60,000 nt of DNA, from NCBI RefSeq assembly GCF_032854445.1, contig NC_088295.1, forward strand, positions 82,072,644 to 82,132,643. Reading direction: 5' to 3'. This DNA is from Liolophura sinensis. Taxonomy: Eukaryota > Mollusca > Polyplacophora > Chitonida > Chitonidae. Made by a program: the position numbers and the translations under genes. Position 1 is the stretch's first letter; each line of letters begins with the position of its first letter. This document shows, piece by piece, positions 24,201-36,200 of this stretch. The notes below the pieces were generated by a model that saw only the letters and a list, made by a program, of their open reading frames with translations, was not told where the DNA came from and made no database searches.

Positions 24201-27200
24201 GTGGACATGTCTGTAGTTTGGGTAGTAGGTGTCAGTGTTGGCGTTACGGATGGGGTAGAAAATGTAACGGTGGTGGCGGTTGAAATGTCCGGCTGCGTTG
24301 AGCTGGACTTTGTGGTTGATGTCTGTGTTGAGGAAACTTCCGTCGTCGTTGGTGTGGACTGCGAAACATCTTGTGTTGTACTAGTATGTACCGAGGCAGT
24401 GGTCTGGGTAGACACTGTAGAATCTGTTGTGGGGACAGCGGCAGACACCGTAGACTGTGTTGTCGCTGCGGAAGAGGAGGAAGTGTCCTGGGACACTGTA
24501 CTGCTCAAAGTTGTTGATGGTGCAGAAGTGGATGTTGGTTGTGTGGTCGCCTCAACCGTTGTTGGCTCTTGAGTACTTGCTGTTGTAACAGTCTGAGTAC
24601 TGCTTACATCTTTACTGCTTGTTGTGGTACCTGCTGTGGACATGTCTGTAGTTTGGGTAGTAGGTGTCAGTGTTGGAGTTACGGATGGGGTAGAAAATGT
24701 AACGGTGGTGGCGGTTGAAATGTGCGGCTGTGTTGAGCTGGACTTTGTGGTTGATGTCTGTGTTGGGAAAACTTCCGTCGCCGTTGGTGTGGACTGCGAA
24801 ACATCTTGCGTTGTACTTGTATGTACCGAGGCAGTGGTCTGGGTAGACACTGTAGAATCTGTTGTGGGGACAGCGGCAGACACCGTAGATTGTGTAGTAG
24901 ATGCGGAAGAGGAGGAAGTATCCTGGGACACTGTACTGCTCAAAGTTGTTGATGGTGCAGAAGTGGATGTTGGTTGTGTGGTCGCCTCAACCGTTGTTGG
25001 CTCTTGAGTTGTAACAGACTGAGTACTGGTTGATGTCTGTGTTGAGGAAACTTCCGTCGCCGTTGGTGTGGACTGCGAAACATCTTGCGTTGTACTCGTA
25101 TGTACCGAGGCTGTGGTCTGGGTAGACAGTTTAGAATCTGTTGTGGGGACAACGGCAGACACCGTAGATTGTGTGGTCGCTGCGGAAGGGGAGGAAATGT
25201 CCTGGGACACTGTACTGCTCAAAGTTGTTGATGGTGCAGAAGTGGATGTTGGTTGTGTGGTTGGCTCCACCGTTGTTGGCTCTTGAGTACTTGCTGTTGT
25301 AACAGACTGAGTACTGGTTACATCTTTAGTGCTTGTTGTGGTACCTGCTGTGGACATGTCTGTAGTTTGGGTAGTAGGTGTCAGTGTTGGCGTTACGGAT
25401 GGGGTAGAAAATGTAACGGTGGTGGCGGTTGGAATGTCCGGCTGCGTTGAGCTGGACTTTGTGGTTGATGTCTGTGTTGAGGAAACTTCCGTCGCCGTTG
25501 GTGTGGACTGCGAAACATCTTGCGTTGTACTCGTATGTACCGAGGCAGTGGTCTGGGTAGACACTGTAGAATCTGTTGTGGGGGCAGCGGCAGACACCGT
25601 AGATTGTGTGGTAGCTGCAGAAGAGGAGGAGGTATCCTGGGACACTGTACTGCTCAAAGTTGTTGATTGTGCAGAAGTGGATGTTGGTTGTGTGGTCTGC
25701 TCAACCGTTGTTGTCTCTTGAGTACTTGCTGTTGTAACAGACTGACTACTGGTTACATCTTTAGTGCTTGTTGTGGTATCTGCTGTGGACATGTCTGTAG
25801 TTTGGGTAGTAGGTGTCAGTGTTGGCGTTACGGATGGGGTAGAATATGTAACGGTGGTGGCGGTTGAAGTGTCCGGCTGCGTTGAGCTGGACTTTGTGGT
25901 TGATGTCTGTGTTGAGGAAACTTCCGTCGCCGTTGGTGTGGACTGCGAAACATCTTGCGTTGTACTCGTATGTACCGAGGCAGTGGTCTGGGTAGACACT
26001 GTAGAATCTGTTGTGGGGACATCAGCAGACACCGTAGAGTGTGTGGTCGCTGCGGAAGAGGAGGAAGTGTCCTGGGACACTGTACTGCTCAAAGTTGTTG
26101 ATTGTGCAGAAGTGGATGTTGGTTGTGTGGTCGGCTTAACCGTTGTTGGCTCTTGACTACTTGCTGTTGCAACAGACTGAGTACTGGTTACATCTTTACT
26201 GCTTGTTGTGGTACCTGCTGTGGACATGTCTGTAGTTTGGGTAGTAGGTGTCAGTGTTGGCGTTACGGATGGGGTAGAAAATGTAACGGTGGTGGCGGTT
26301 GAAGTGTCCGGCTGCGTTGAGCTGGACTTTGTGGGTGATGTCTGTGTTGAGGAAACTTCCGTCGCCGTTGGTGTGGACTGCGAAACATCTTGCGTTGTAC
26401 TCGTATATACTGAGGCAGTGGTCTGGGTAGACACTGTAGAATCTGTTGTGGGGACAGCGGCAGACACCGTAGATTGTGTTGTCACTGCGGAAGAGGAGGA
26501 AGTGTCCTGGGACACTGTACTGCTGAAAGTTGTTGATGGTGCAGAAGTGGATGTTGGTTGTGTGGTCGGCTCAACCGTTGTTGGCTCTTGAGTACTTGCT
26601 GTTGTAACAGACTGACTACTGGTTACATCTTTACTGCTTGTTGTGGTACCTGCTGTGGACATGTCTGTAGTTTGGGTAGTAGGTGTCAGTGTTGGAGTTA
26701 CGGATGGGGTAGAAAATGTAACGGTGGTGGCGGTTGAAATGTGCGGCTGCGTTGAGCTGGACTTTGTGGTTGATGTCTGTGTTGGGAAAACTTCCGTCGC
26801 CGTTTGTGTGGACTGCGAAACATCTTGCGTTGTACTTGTATGTACCGAGGCAGTGGTCTGGGTAGACACTGTAGAATCTGTTGTGGGGACAGCGGCAGAC
26901 ACCGTAGATTGTGTAGTAGATGCGGAAGAGGAGGAAGTATCCTGGGACACTGTACTGCTCAAAGTTGTTGATGGTGCAGAAGTGGATGTTGGTTGTGTGG
27001 TCGCCTCAACCGTTGTTGGCTCTTGAGTTGTAACAGACTGAGTACTGGTTGATGTCTGTGTTGAGGAAACTTCCGTCGCCGTTGGTGTGGACTGCGAAAC
27101 ATCTTGCGTTGTACTCGTATGTACCGAGGCTGTGGTCTGGGTAGACACTTTAGAATCTGTTGTGGGGACAGCGGCAGACACCGTAGATTGTGTGGTCGCT

Positions 27201-30200
27201 GCGGAAGAGGAGGAAGTGTCCTGGGACACTGTACTGCTCAAAGTTGTTGATGGTGCAGAAGTGGATGTTGGTTGTGTGGTTGGCTCCACCGTTGTTGGCT
27301 CTTGAGTACTTGCTGTTGTAACAGACTGGGTACTGGTTACATCTTTAGTGCTTGTTGTGGTACCTGCTGTGGACATGTCTGTAGTTTGGGTAGTAGGTGT
27401 CAGTGTTGGCGTTACGGATGGGGTAGAAAATGTAACGGTGGTGGCGGTTGGAATGTCTGGCTGCGTTGAGCTGGACTTTGTGGTTGATGTCTGTGTTGAG
27501 GAAACTTCCGTCGCCGTTGGTGTGGACTGCGAAACATCTTGCGTTGTACTCGTATGTACCGAGGCAGTGTTCTGGGTAGACACTGTAGAATCTGTTGTGG
27601 GGGCAGCGACAGACACCGTAGATTGTGTGGTAGCTGCAGAAGAGGAGGAGGTATCCTGGGACACTGTACTGCTCAAAGTTGTTGATTGTGCAGAAGTGGA
27701 TGTTGGTTGTGTGGTCTGCTCAACCGTTGTTGTCTCTTGAGTACTTGCTGTTGTAACAGACTGACTACTGGTTACATCTTTAGTGCTTGTTGTGGTATCT
27801 GCTGTGGACAGGTCTGTAGTTTGGGTAGTAGGTGTCAGTGTTGGCGTTACGGATGGGGTAGAATATGTAACGGTGGTGGCGGTTGAAGTGTCCGGCTGCG
27901 TTGAGCTGGACTTTGTGGTTGATGTCTGTGTTGAGGAAACTTCCGTCGCCGTTGGTGTGGACTGCGAAACATCTTGCGTTGTACTCGTATGTACCGAGGC
28001 AGTGGTCTGGGTAGACACTGTAGAATCTGTTGTGGGTACATCAGCAGACACCGTAGAGTGTGTGGTCGCTGCGGAAGAGCAGGAAGTGTCCTGGGACACT
28101 GTACTGCTCAAAGTTGTTGATGGTGCAGAAGTGGATGTTGCTTGTGTGGTCGGCTCAACAGTTGTTGGCTCTTGAGTACTTGCTGTTGTAACAGACTGAG
28201 TACTGGTTACATCTTTACTGCTTGTTGTGGTACCTGCTGTGGACATGTCTGTAGTTTGGGTAGTAGGTGACAGTGTTGGCGTTACGGATGGGGTAGAAAA
28301 TGTAACGGTGGTGACGGTTGAAATTTCCGGCTGCGTTGAGCTGGACTTTGTGGTTGATATCTGTGTTGAAGAAATTTCTGTTGCCGTTGGTGTGGACTGC
28401 GAAACATCTTGCGTTGTACTCGTATGTACCGAGGCAGTGGTCTGGGTAGACACTGTAGAATCTGTTGTGGGGACAGCGGCAGACACCGTAGATTGTGTGG
28501 TAGCTCCAGAAGAGAAGGGAGTGTCCCGGGACACTGTACTGCTCAAAGTTGTTGATGGTGCAGAAGTGGATGTAGGTTGTGTGGTCGGCTCAACCGTTGT
28601 TGGCTCTTGAGTACTTGCTGTTGTAACAGACTGAGTACTGGTTACATCTTTAGTGCTTGTTGTGATACCTGCTGTGGACATGTCTGTAGTTTGGGTAGTA
28701 GGTGTCAGTGTTGGCGTTACGGATGGGGTAGAAAATGTAACGGTGGTGGCCGTTGAAATGTCCGCCTGTGCTGAGCTGGACTTTGTAGTTGATGTCTGTG
28801 TTGAGGAAACTTCCGTTGCCGTTGGTGTGGACTGCGAAACATCTTGCGTTGTACTCGTATGTACCGAGTCAGTGGTCTGGGTAGACACTGTAGAATCTGT
28901 TATGGGGACAGCGGCAGACACCGTAGATTGTGTGGTCGCTGCGGAAGAGGAGGAAGTGTCCTGGGACACTGTACTGCTCAAAGTTGTTGATTGTGCAGAA
29001 GTGGATGTTGGTTGTGTGGTTGGCTCCACCGTTGTTGGCTCTTGAGTACTTGCTGTTGTAACAGACTGAGTACTGGTTACATCTTTAGTGCTTGTTGTGG
29101 TACCTGCTGTGGACATGTCTGTAGTTTGGGTAGTAGGTGTCAGTGTTGGCGTTACGGATGGGGTAGAAAATGTAACGGTGGTGGCGGTTGGAATGTCCGG
29201 CTGCGTTGAGCTGGACTTTGTGGTTGATGTCTGTGTTGAGGAAACTTCCGTCGCCGTTGGTGTGGACTGCGAAACATCTTGCGTTGTACTCGTATGTACC
29301 GAGGCAGTGGTCTGGGTAGACACTGTAGAATCTGTTGTGGGGGCAGCGGCAGACACCGTAGATTGTGTGGTCGCTGCAGAAGAGGAGGAGGTATCCTGGG
29401 ACACTGTACTGCTCAAAGTTGTTGATTGTGCAGAAGTGGATGTTGGTTGTGTGGTCGGCTCAACCGTTGTTGTGTCTTGAGTACTTGCTGTTGTAACAGA
29501 CTGACTACTGGTTACATCTTTAGTGCTTGTTGTGGTACCTGCTGTGGACAGGTCTGTAGTTTGGGTAGTAGGTGTCAGTGTTGGCGTTACGGATGGGGTA
29601 GAAAATGTAACGGTGGTGGCGGTTGAAGTGTCCGGCTGCGTTGAGCTTGACTTTGTGGTTGATGTCTGTGTTGAGGAAACTTCCGTCGCCGTTGGTGTGG
29701 ACTGCGAAACATCTTGCGTTGTACTCGTATGTACCGAGGCAGTGGTCTGGGTAGACACTGTAGAATCTGTTGTGGGGACATCAGCAGACACCGTATATTG
29801 TGTGGTCGCTGCGGAAGAGGAGGAAGTGTCCTGGGACACTGTACTGCTCAAAGTTGTTGATGGTGCAGAAGTGGATGTTGCTTGTGTGGTCGGCTCAACC
29901 GTTGTTGGCTCTTGAGTACTTGCTGTTGTAACAGACTGAGTACTGGTTACATCTTTACTGCTTGTTGTGGTACCTTCCGTGGACATGTCTGTAGTTTGGG
30001 TAGTAGGTGTCAGTGTTGGCGTTACGGATGGGGTAGAAAATGTAACGGTGGTGGCGGTTGAAGTTTCCGGCTGCGTTGAGCTGGACTTTGTGGTTGATGT
30101 CTGTGTTGAGGAAACTTCCGTCGCCGTTGGTGTGGACTGCGAAACATCTTGCGTTGTACTCGTATGTACCGAGGCAGTGGTCTGGGTAGACACTGTAGAA

Positions 30201-33200
30201 TCTTTTATGGGGACAGCGGCAGACACCGTAGATTGTGTGGTCGCTGCGGAAGAGGAGGAAGTGTCCTGGGACACTGTACTGCTCAAAGTTGTTGATGGTG
30301 CAGAAGTGGATGTTGCTTGTGTGGTCGGCTCAACAGTTGTTGGCTCTTGAGTACTTGCTGTTGTAACAGACTGAGTACTGGTTACATCTTTACTGCTTGT
30401 TGTGGTACCTGCTGTGGACATGTCTGTAGTTTGGGTAGTAGGTGACAGTGTTGGCGTTACGGATGGGGTAGAAAATGTAACGGTGGTGACGGTTGAAATT
30501 TCCGGCTGCGTTGAGCTGGACTTTGTGGTTGATATCTGTGTTGAAGAAATTTCTGTTGCCGTTGGTGTGGACTGCGAAACATCTTGCGTTGTACTCGTAT
30601 GTACCGAGGCAGTGGTCTGGGTAGACACTGTAGAATCTGTTGTGGGGACAGCGGCAGACACCGTAGATTGTGTGGTAGCTCCAGAAGAGAAGGGAGTGTC
30701 CCGGGACACTGTACTGCTCAAAGTTGTTGATGGTGCAGAAGTGGATGTAGGTTGTGTGGTCGGCTCAACCGTTGTTGGCTCTTGAGTACTTGCTGTTGTA
30801 ACAGAATGGGTACTGGTTACATCTTTAGTGCTTGTTGTTTTACCTGCTGTCGACATGTCTGTAGTTTGGGTAGTAGGTGTCAGTGTTGGTGTTACGGATG
30901 GGGTAGAAAATGTAACGATGGGGGCGGTTAAAATGTCCGCCTGTGCTGAGCTGGACTTTGTAGTTGATGTCTGTGTTGAGGAAACTTCCGTTGCCGTTGG
31001 TGTGGACTGCGAAACATCTTGCGTTGTACTCGTATGTACCGAGGCAGTTGTCTGGGTAGACACTGTAGAATCTGTTGTGTCGACAGCGGCAGACACCGTA
31101 GATTGTGTGGTCGCTGCGGAAGAGGAGGAAGTGTCCTGGGACACTGTACTGTTCAAAGTTGTTGATGGTGCAGAAGTGGATGTTGGTTGTGTGGTCGGAT
31201 CAACAGTTGTTGGCTCTTGAGTACTTGCTGTTGTAACAGACTGAGTACTGGTTACATCTTTAGTGCTTGTTGTGATACCTGCTGTGGACATGTCTGTAGT
31301 TTGGGTAGTAGGTGTCAGTGTTGGCGTTACGGATGGGGTAGAAAATGTAACGGTGGTGGCCGTTGAAATGTCCGCCTGTGCTGAGCTGGACTTTGTAGTT
31401 GATGTCTGTGTTGAGGAAACTTCCGTCGCCGTTGGTGTGGACTGCGAAACATCTTGCGTTGTACTCGTATGTACCGAGGCAGTGGTCTGGGTAGACACTG
31501 TAGAATCTGTTGTGGGGGCAGCGGCAGACACCGTAGATTGTGTGGTCGCTGCAGAAGAGGAGGAGGTATCCTGGGACACTGTACTGCTCAAAGTTGTTGA
31601 TTGTGCAGAAGTGGATGTTGGTTGTGTGGTCGGCTCAACCGTTGTTGTGTCTTGAGTACTTGCTGTTGTAACAGACTGACTACTGGTTACATCTTTAGTG
31701 CTTGTTGTGGTACCTGCTGTGGACAGGTCTGTAGTTTGGGTAGTAGGTGTCAGTGTTGGCGTTACGGATGGGGTAGAAAATGTAACGGTGGTGGCGGTTG
31801 AAGTGTCCGGCTGCGTTGAGCTTGACTTTGTGGTTGATGTCTGTGTTGAGGAAACTTCCGTCGCCGTTGGTGTGGACTGCGAAACATCTTGCGTTGTACT
31901 CGTATGTACCGAGGCAGTGGTCTGGGTAGACACTGTAGAATCTGTTGTGGGGACATCAGCAGACACCGTATATTGTGTGGTCGCTGCGGAAGAGGAGGAA
32001 GTGTCCTGGGACACTGTACTGCTCAAAGTTGTTGATGGTGCAGAAGTGGATGTTGCTTGTGTGGTCGGCTCAACCGTTGTTGGCTCTTGAGTACTTGCTG
32101 TTGTAACAGACTGAGTACTGGTTACATCTTTACTGCTTGTTGTGGTACCTTCCGTGGACATGCCTGTAGTTTGGGTAGTAGGTGTCAGTGTTGGCGTTAC
32201 GGATGGGGTAGAAAATGTAACGGTGGTGGCGGTTGAAGTTTCCGGCTGCGTTGAGCTGGACTTTGTGGTTGATGTCTGTGTTGAGGAAACTTCCGTCGCC
32301 GTTGGTGTGGACTGCGAAACATCTTGCGTTGTACTCGTATGTACCGAGGCAGTGGTCTGGGTAGACACTGTAGAATCTTTTATGGGGACAGCGGCAGACA
32401 CCGTAGATTGTGTGGTCGCTGCGGAAGAGGAGGAAGTGTCCTGGGACACTGTACCGCTGAAAGTTGTTGATGGTGCAGAAGTGGATGTTGGTTGTGTGGT
32501 CGGCTCAAGCGTTGTTGGCTCTTGAGTACTTGCTGTTGTAACAGACTGAGTACTGGTTACATCTTTACTGCTTGTTGTTGTACCTGCTGTGGACATGTCT
32601 GTAGTTTGGGTAGTAGGTGTTAGTGTTGGCGTTACGGATGGGGTAGAAAATGTAACGGTGGTGGCAGTTAAAGTGTCCGGCTGCGTTGAGCTGGACTTTG
32701 TGGTTGATGTCTGTGTTGAGGAAACTTCCGTCGCCGTTGGTGTGGACTGCGAAACATCTTCTGTTGTACTCGTATGTACCGAGGCAGTGGTCTGGGTAGA
32801 CACTGTAGAATCTGTTGTGGGGACATCAGCAGACACCGTATATTGTGTGGTCGCTGCGGAAGAGGAGGAAGTGTCCTGGGACACTGTACTGCTCAAAGTT
32901 GTTGATGGTGCAGAAGTGGATGTAGGTTGTGTGGTCGGCTCAACCGTTGTTGGCTCTTGAGTACTTGCTGTTGTAACAGAATGGGTATTGGTTACATCTT
33001 TAGTGCTTGTTGTTTTACCTGCTGTGGACATGTCTGTAGTTTGGGTAGTAGGTGTCAGTGTTGGTGTTACGGATGGGGTAGAAAATGTAACGGTGTTGGC
33101 GGTTAAAATGTCCGCCTGTGCTGAGCTGGACTTTGTAGTTGATGTCTGTGTTGAGGAAACTTCCGTTGCCGTTGGTGTGGACTGCGAAACATCTTGCGTT

Positions 33201-36200
33201 GTACTCGTATGTACCGAGGCAGTTTTCTGGGTAGACACTGTAGAATCTGTTATGGGGACAGCGGCAGACACCGTAGATTGTGTGGTCGCTGCGGAAGAGG
33301 AGGAAGTGTCCTGGGACACTGTACTGCTCAAAGTTGTTGATTGTGCAGAAGTGGATGTTGGTTGTGTGGTTGGCTCCACCGTTGTTGGCTCTTGAGTACT
33401 TGCTGTTGTAACAGACTGAGTACTGGTTACATCTTTACTGCTTGTTGTGGTACCTTCCGTGGACATGTCTGTAGTTTGGGTAGTAGGTGTCAGTGTTGGC
33501 GTTACGGATGGGGTAGAAAATGTAACGGTGGTGGCGGTTGAAGTGGCCGGCTGCGTTGAGCTGGACTTTGTGGTTGATGTCTGTGTTGAGGAAACTTCCG
33601 TTGCCGTTGGTGTGGACTGCGAAACATCTTGCGTTGTACTCGTATGTACCGAGGCAGTGGTCTGGGTAGACACTGTAGAATCTTTTGTGGGGACAGCGGC
33701 AGACACCGTAGATTGTGTGGTCGCTGCGGAAGAGGAGGAAGTGTCCTGGGACACTGATCTGCTCAAAGTTGTTGATGGTGCAGAAGTGGATGTTGGTTGT
33801 GTGGTCGGCTCAACAGTTGTTGGCTCTTGAGTACTTGCTGTTGTAACAGACTGAGTACTGGTTACATCTTTACTGCTTGTTGTGGTACCTGCTGTGGACA
33901 TGTCTGTAGTTTGGGTAGTAGGTGTCAGTGTTGGCGTTACGGATGGGGTAGAAAATGTAACGGTGGTGGCGGTTGAAATGTCCGGCTGCGTTGAGCTGGA
34001 CTTTGTGGTTGATGTCTGTGTTGAGGAAACTTCCGTCGTCGTTGGTGTGGACTGCGAAACATCTTGTGTTGTACTAGTATGTACCGAGGCAGTGGTCTGG
34101 GTAGACACTGTAGAATCTGTTGTGGGGACAGCGGCAGACACCGTAGACTGTGTTGTCGCTGCGGAAGAAAAGGAAGTGTCCGGGGACACTGTACTGCTGA
34201 AAGTTGTTGATGGTGCAGAAGTGGATGTTGGTTGTGTGTTCGCCTCAACCGTTGTTGGCTCTTGAGTACTTGCTGTTGTAACAGACTGACTACTGGTTAC
34301 ATCTTTACTGCTTGTTGTGGTACCTGCTGTGGACATGTCTGTAGTTTGGGTAGTAGGTGTCAGTGTTGGCGCTACGGATGGGGTAGAAAATGTAACGGTG
34401 TTGGCGGTTGAAGTGTCCGGCTGCGTTGAGCTTGACTTTGTGGTTGATGTCTGTGTTGAGGAAACTTCCGTCGCCGTTGGTGTGGACTGCGAAACATCTT
34501 GCGTTGTACTCGTATGTACCGAGGCAGTGGTCTGGGTAGACACTGTAGAATCTGTTGTGGGGACATCAGCAGACACCGTATATTGTGTGGTCGCTGCGGA
34601 AGAGGAGGAAGTGTCCTGGGACACTGTACTGCTCAAAGTTGTTGATGGTGCAGAAGTGGATGTTGCTTGTGTGGTCGGCTCAACCGTTGTTGGCTCTTGA
34701 GTACTTGCTGTTGTAACAGACTGAGTACTGGTTACATCTTTACTGCTTGTTGTGGTACCTTCCGTGGACATGTCTGTAGTTTGGGTAGTAGGTGTCAGTG
34801 TTGGCGTTACGGATGGGGTAGAAAATGTAACGGTGGTGGCGGTTGAAGTTTCCGGCTGCGTTGAGCTGGACTTTGTGGTTGATGTCTGTGTTGAGGAAAC
34901 TTCCGTCGCCGTTGGTGTGGACTGCGAAACATCTTGCGTTGTACTCGTATGTACCGAGGCAGTGGTCTGGGTAGACACTGTAGAATCTTTTGTGGGGACA
35001 TCAGCAGACACCGTATATTGTGTGGTCGCTTCGGAAGAGGAGGAAGTGTCCTGGGACACTGTACTGCTCAAAGTTGTTGATGGCGCAGAAGTGGATGTAG
35101 GTTGTGTGGTCGGCTCAACCGTTGTTGGCTCTTGAGTACTTGCTGTTGTAACAGAATGGGTACTGGTTACATCTTTAGTGCTTGTTGTTTTACCTGCTGT
35201 GGACATGTCTGTAGTTTGGGTAGTAGGTGTCAGTGTTGGTGTTACGGATGGGGTAGAAAATGTAACGGTGGGGGCGGTCAAAATGTCCGCCTGTGCTGAG
35301 CTGGACTTTGTAGTTGATGTCTGTTTTGAGGAAACTTCCGTTGCCGTTGGTGTGGACTGCGAAACATCTTGCGTTGTACTCGTATGTACCGAGGCAGTTG
35401 TCTGGGTAGACACTGTAGAATCTGTTATGGGGACAGCGGCAGACACCGTAGATTGTGTGGTCGCTGCGGAAGAGGAGGAAGTGTCCTGGGACACTGTACT
35501 GCTCAAAGTTGTTGATTGTGCAGAAGTGGATGTTGGTTGTGTGGTTGGCTCCACCGTTGTTGGCTCTTGAGTACTTGCTGTTGTAACAGACTGAGTACTG
35601 GTTACATCTTTACTGCTTGTTGTGGTACCTTCCGTGGACATGTCTGTAGTTTGGGTAGTAGGTGTCAGTGTTGGCGTTACGGATGGGGTAGAAAATGTAA
35701 CGGTGGTGGCGGTTGAAGTGTCCGGCTGCGTTGAGCTGGACTTTGTGGTTGATGTCTGTGTTGAGGAAACTTCCGTTGCCGTTGGTGTGGACTGCGAAAC
35801 ATCTTGCGTTGTACTCGTATGTACCGAGGCAGTGGTCTGGGTAGACACTGTAGAATCTTTTGTGGGGACAGCGGCAGACACCGTAGATTGTGTGGTCGCT
35901 GCGGAAGAGGAGGAAGTGTCCTGGGACACTGATCTGCTCAAAGTTGTTGATGGTGCAGAAGTGGATGTTGGTTGTGTGGTCGGCTCAACAGTTGTTGGCT
36001 CTTGAATACTTGCTGTTGTAACAGACTGAGTACTGGTTACATCTTTACTTCTTGTTGTGGTACCTGCTGTGGACATGTCTGTAGTTTGGGTAGTAGGTGT
36101 CAGTGTTGGCGTTACGGATGGGGTAGAAAATGTAACGGTGGTGGCGGTTGAAATGTCCGGCTGCGTTGAGCTGGACTTTGTGGTTGATGTCTGTGTTGAG

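Larger units (their letters stand above)
24624..28220. repeat. Higher-order block, period 2,019 bp
   Basis: Bases 24,624 to about 26,200 match 26,643 to about 28,220 at an offset of 2,019. Markers are GAAATGTGCGGCTG, GTTGGGAAAAC, a double-deleted short unit, GTGGTCTGCTCAACC and AGAATATGTAACGG. A related order recurs from 38,076 with one unit fewer. Confidence 0.85.
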
